From positions 1-5,012 of the forward strand of contig USEW01000135.1 of assembly GCA_900553845.1 (NCBI GenBank): a DNA stretch of 5,012 bases, in the 5' to 3' direction. This DNA is from an uncultured bacterium (GTDB taxonomy: Bacteria > Cyanobacteriota > Vampirovibrionia > Gastranaerophilales > Gastranaerophilaceae). The translations under genes were made by a program, and so were the position numbers. This document shows, one piece after another, positions 4,618 to 5,012 of this stretch. The notes beneath the pieces are model-generated. The model searched no databases and had not been told where the DNA came from. It saw only the letters and a program-made list of their open reading frames with translations. Positions within the stretch are counted from its first letter, which is position 1. Each line of letters begins with the position of its first letter.

Positions 4618-4839
4618 GTGCCAAGAAGCAGAGATATGGGGAAATCTACCTCAGTTAGAAGGTGGACTAATACAGCTTTAGAATGTTATAAAAGAGGGTG
4701 TGTGTGCGAAGGTTGTTTCTATAGTGATTTTTTTAATACAAGCAGCCAGACATGTCAAATGAAGGCATCAGTCCTTGAACTTGTTAGAGTGCTTGGCAAA
4801 CCTGATGTAGAAATTCCACAATTTCTTCTTGACGATTAA
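4618..4839 (+). CDS. Small Cys-rich conserved-looking protein (73 aa), unknown function
   Basis: From the GTG at 4618 the product has 73 residues. A basic N-terminus (MPRSRDMGKSTSVRRW) is followed by a compact cysteine cluster: C23-x4-C28-x-C30-x2-C33, then C46 twelve residues on, within ECYKRGCVCEGCFYSDFF and SSQTCQMK. A helical C-terminus (about 47-60, KASVLELVRVLG) and an acidic tail ending LLDD complete it. There is no signal peptide or membrane segment, so it is probably cytoplasmic. The spacing suggests zinc or iron-sulfur binding, and the basic N-terminus could suit nucleic acid contact; both are inferences. I have an impression of similar CYKRGC-type small proteins in Clostridia and Melainabacteria but cannot name a family. 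It has its own promoter with a palindromic operator candidate and appears monocistronic. A strong ribosome binding site and sensible composition make it very likely a real gene. Confidence 0.85.
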   Translation: MPRSRDMGKSTSVRRWTNTALECYKRGCVCEGCFYSDFFNTSSQTCQMKASVLELVRVLGKPDVEIPQFLLDD

Positions 4840-4844
4840 ACCTA

Positions 4845-4869
4845 GCCGCACAGCTTTAACCGGCGTTTT
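4845..4869 (+). terminator. Weak intrinsic terminator after the Cys-rich gene
   Basis: GCCG (4845-4848) and CGGC (4861-4864) form a short GC stem with a 12-nt loop, followed by TTTT at 4866-4869. It begins five bases after the stop codon. The stem is only 4 bp, so efficiency is doubtful. Beyond it, to the window end, the sequence is AT-rich with a small palindrome (GTATAT/ATATAC, 4908-4923) and no gene. Confidence 0.45.
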
Positions 4870-5012
4870 ATAATTATATTGTTATTAATCAAATCAAGTT
4901 CGGTATTGTATATTTTTATATACTTGTCTGAGTTTGTTAAAAAGAGACTTAAAAAGTTATCTGAATTTTTATTTATTAACATTATATTATTTTTATATAT
5001 AAAATTTATAAA

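Overview
This is an AT-rich bacterial window. Non-coding stretches are down to about 15% GC in places. It reads like a fermentative anaerobe, and my best guess is a gut-type non-photosynthetic relative of cyanobacteria (Gastranaerophilales/Melainabacteria). That guess rests on base composition, a ferredoxin-dependent 2-oxoacid oxidoreductase operon, a NarL-type response regulator without a nearby kinase, and a small Cys-rich protein of a style I associate with that group. No marker gene proves the taxonomy.

Layout. 199-897 (+) is a two-domain response regulator with a strong ribosome binding site. It converges with the minus-strand operon, leaving only 11 bp between the two stop codons. The minus-strand operon, read from right to left, runs: 4Fe-4S ferredoxin subunit (3955-3746), alpha subunit VorB/KorA (3737-2661), TPP-binding beta subunit (2656-1901), then gamma subunit (1472-909). 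The first three genes are tightly packed (8 and 4 nt gaps). The gamma gene is separated from beta by 428 bp. About 300 bp of that gap (roughly 1591-1890) is near 48% GC by hand count, full of inverted repeats, and without an open frame. The rest holds a candidate private promoter for gamma and a duplicated copy of its ribosome binding site. The four subunits together would oxidatively decarboxylate a 2-oxoacid (2-oxoglutarate or a branched-chain 2-oxoacid) with CoA, TPP and ferredoxin, or run the reverse reaction.

Right of the operon, 3956-4155 is a divergent intergenic region. It carries an extended -10 promoter for the operon on the minus strand and, on the plus strand, a dyad followed by T residues or overlapping a promoter. 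Next comes a possible 44-codon gene (4156-4290). The 327 bp from 4291 to 4617 hold no gene but are rich in repeats: three AATGTTAAG copies, six CATG motifs mostly about 10 bp apart within a large dyad, and a good sigma70-type promoter whose spacer contains the perfect palindrome TGACATGTCA. This promoter drives a 73-aa Cys-rich conserved-looking protein (4618-4839, GTG start), followed by a weak terminator. The last ~140 bp show no gene.

The two parts most worth a second look are the structured GC-rich element that splits the oxidoreductase operon and the repeat-dense control region before the Cys-rich gene.
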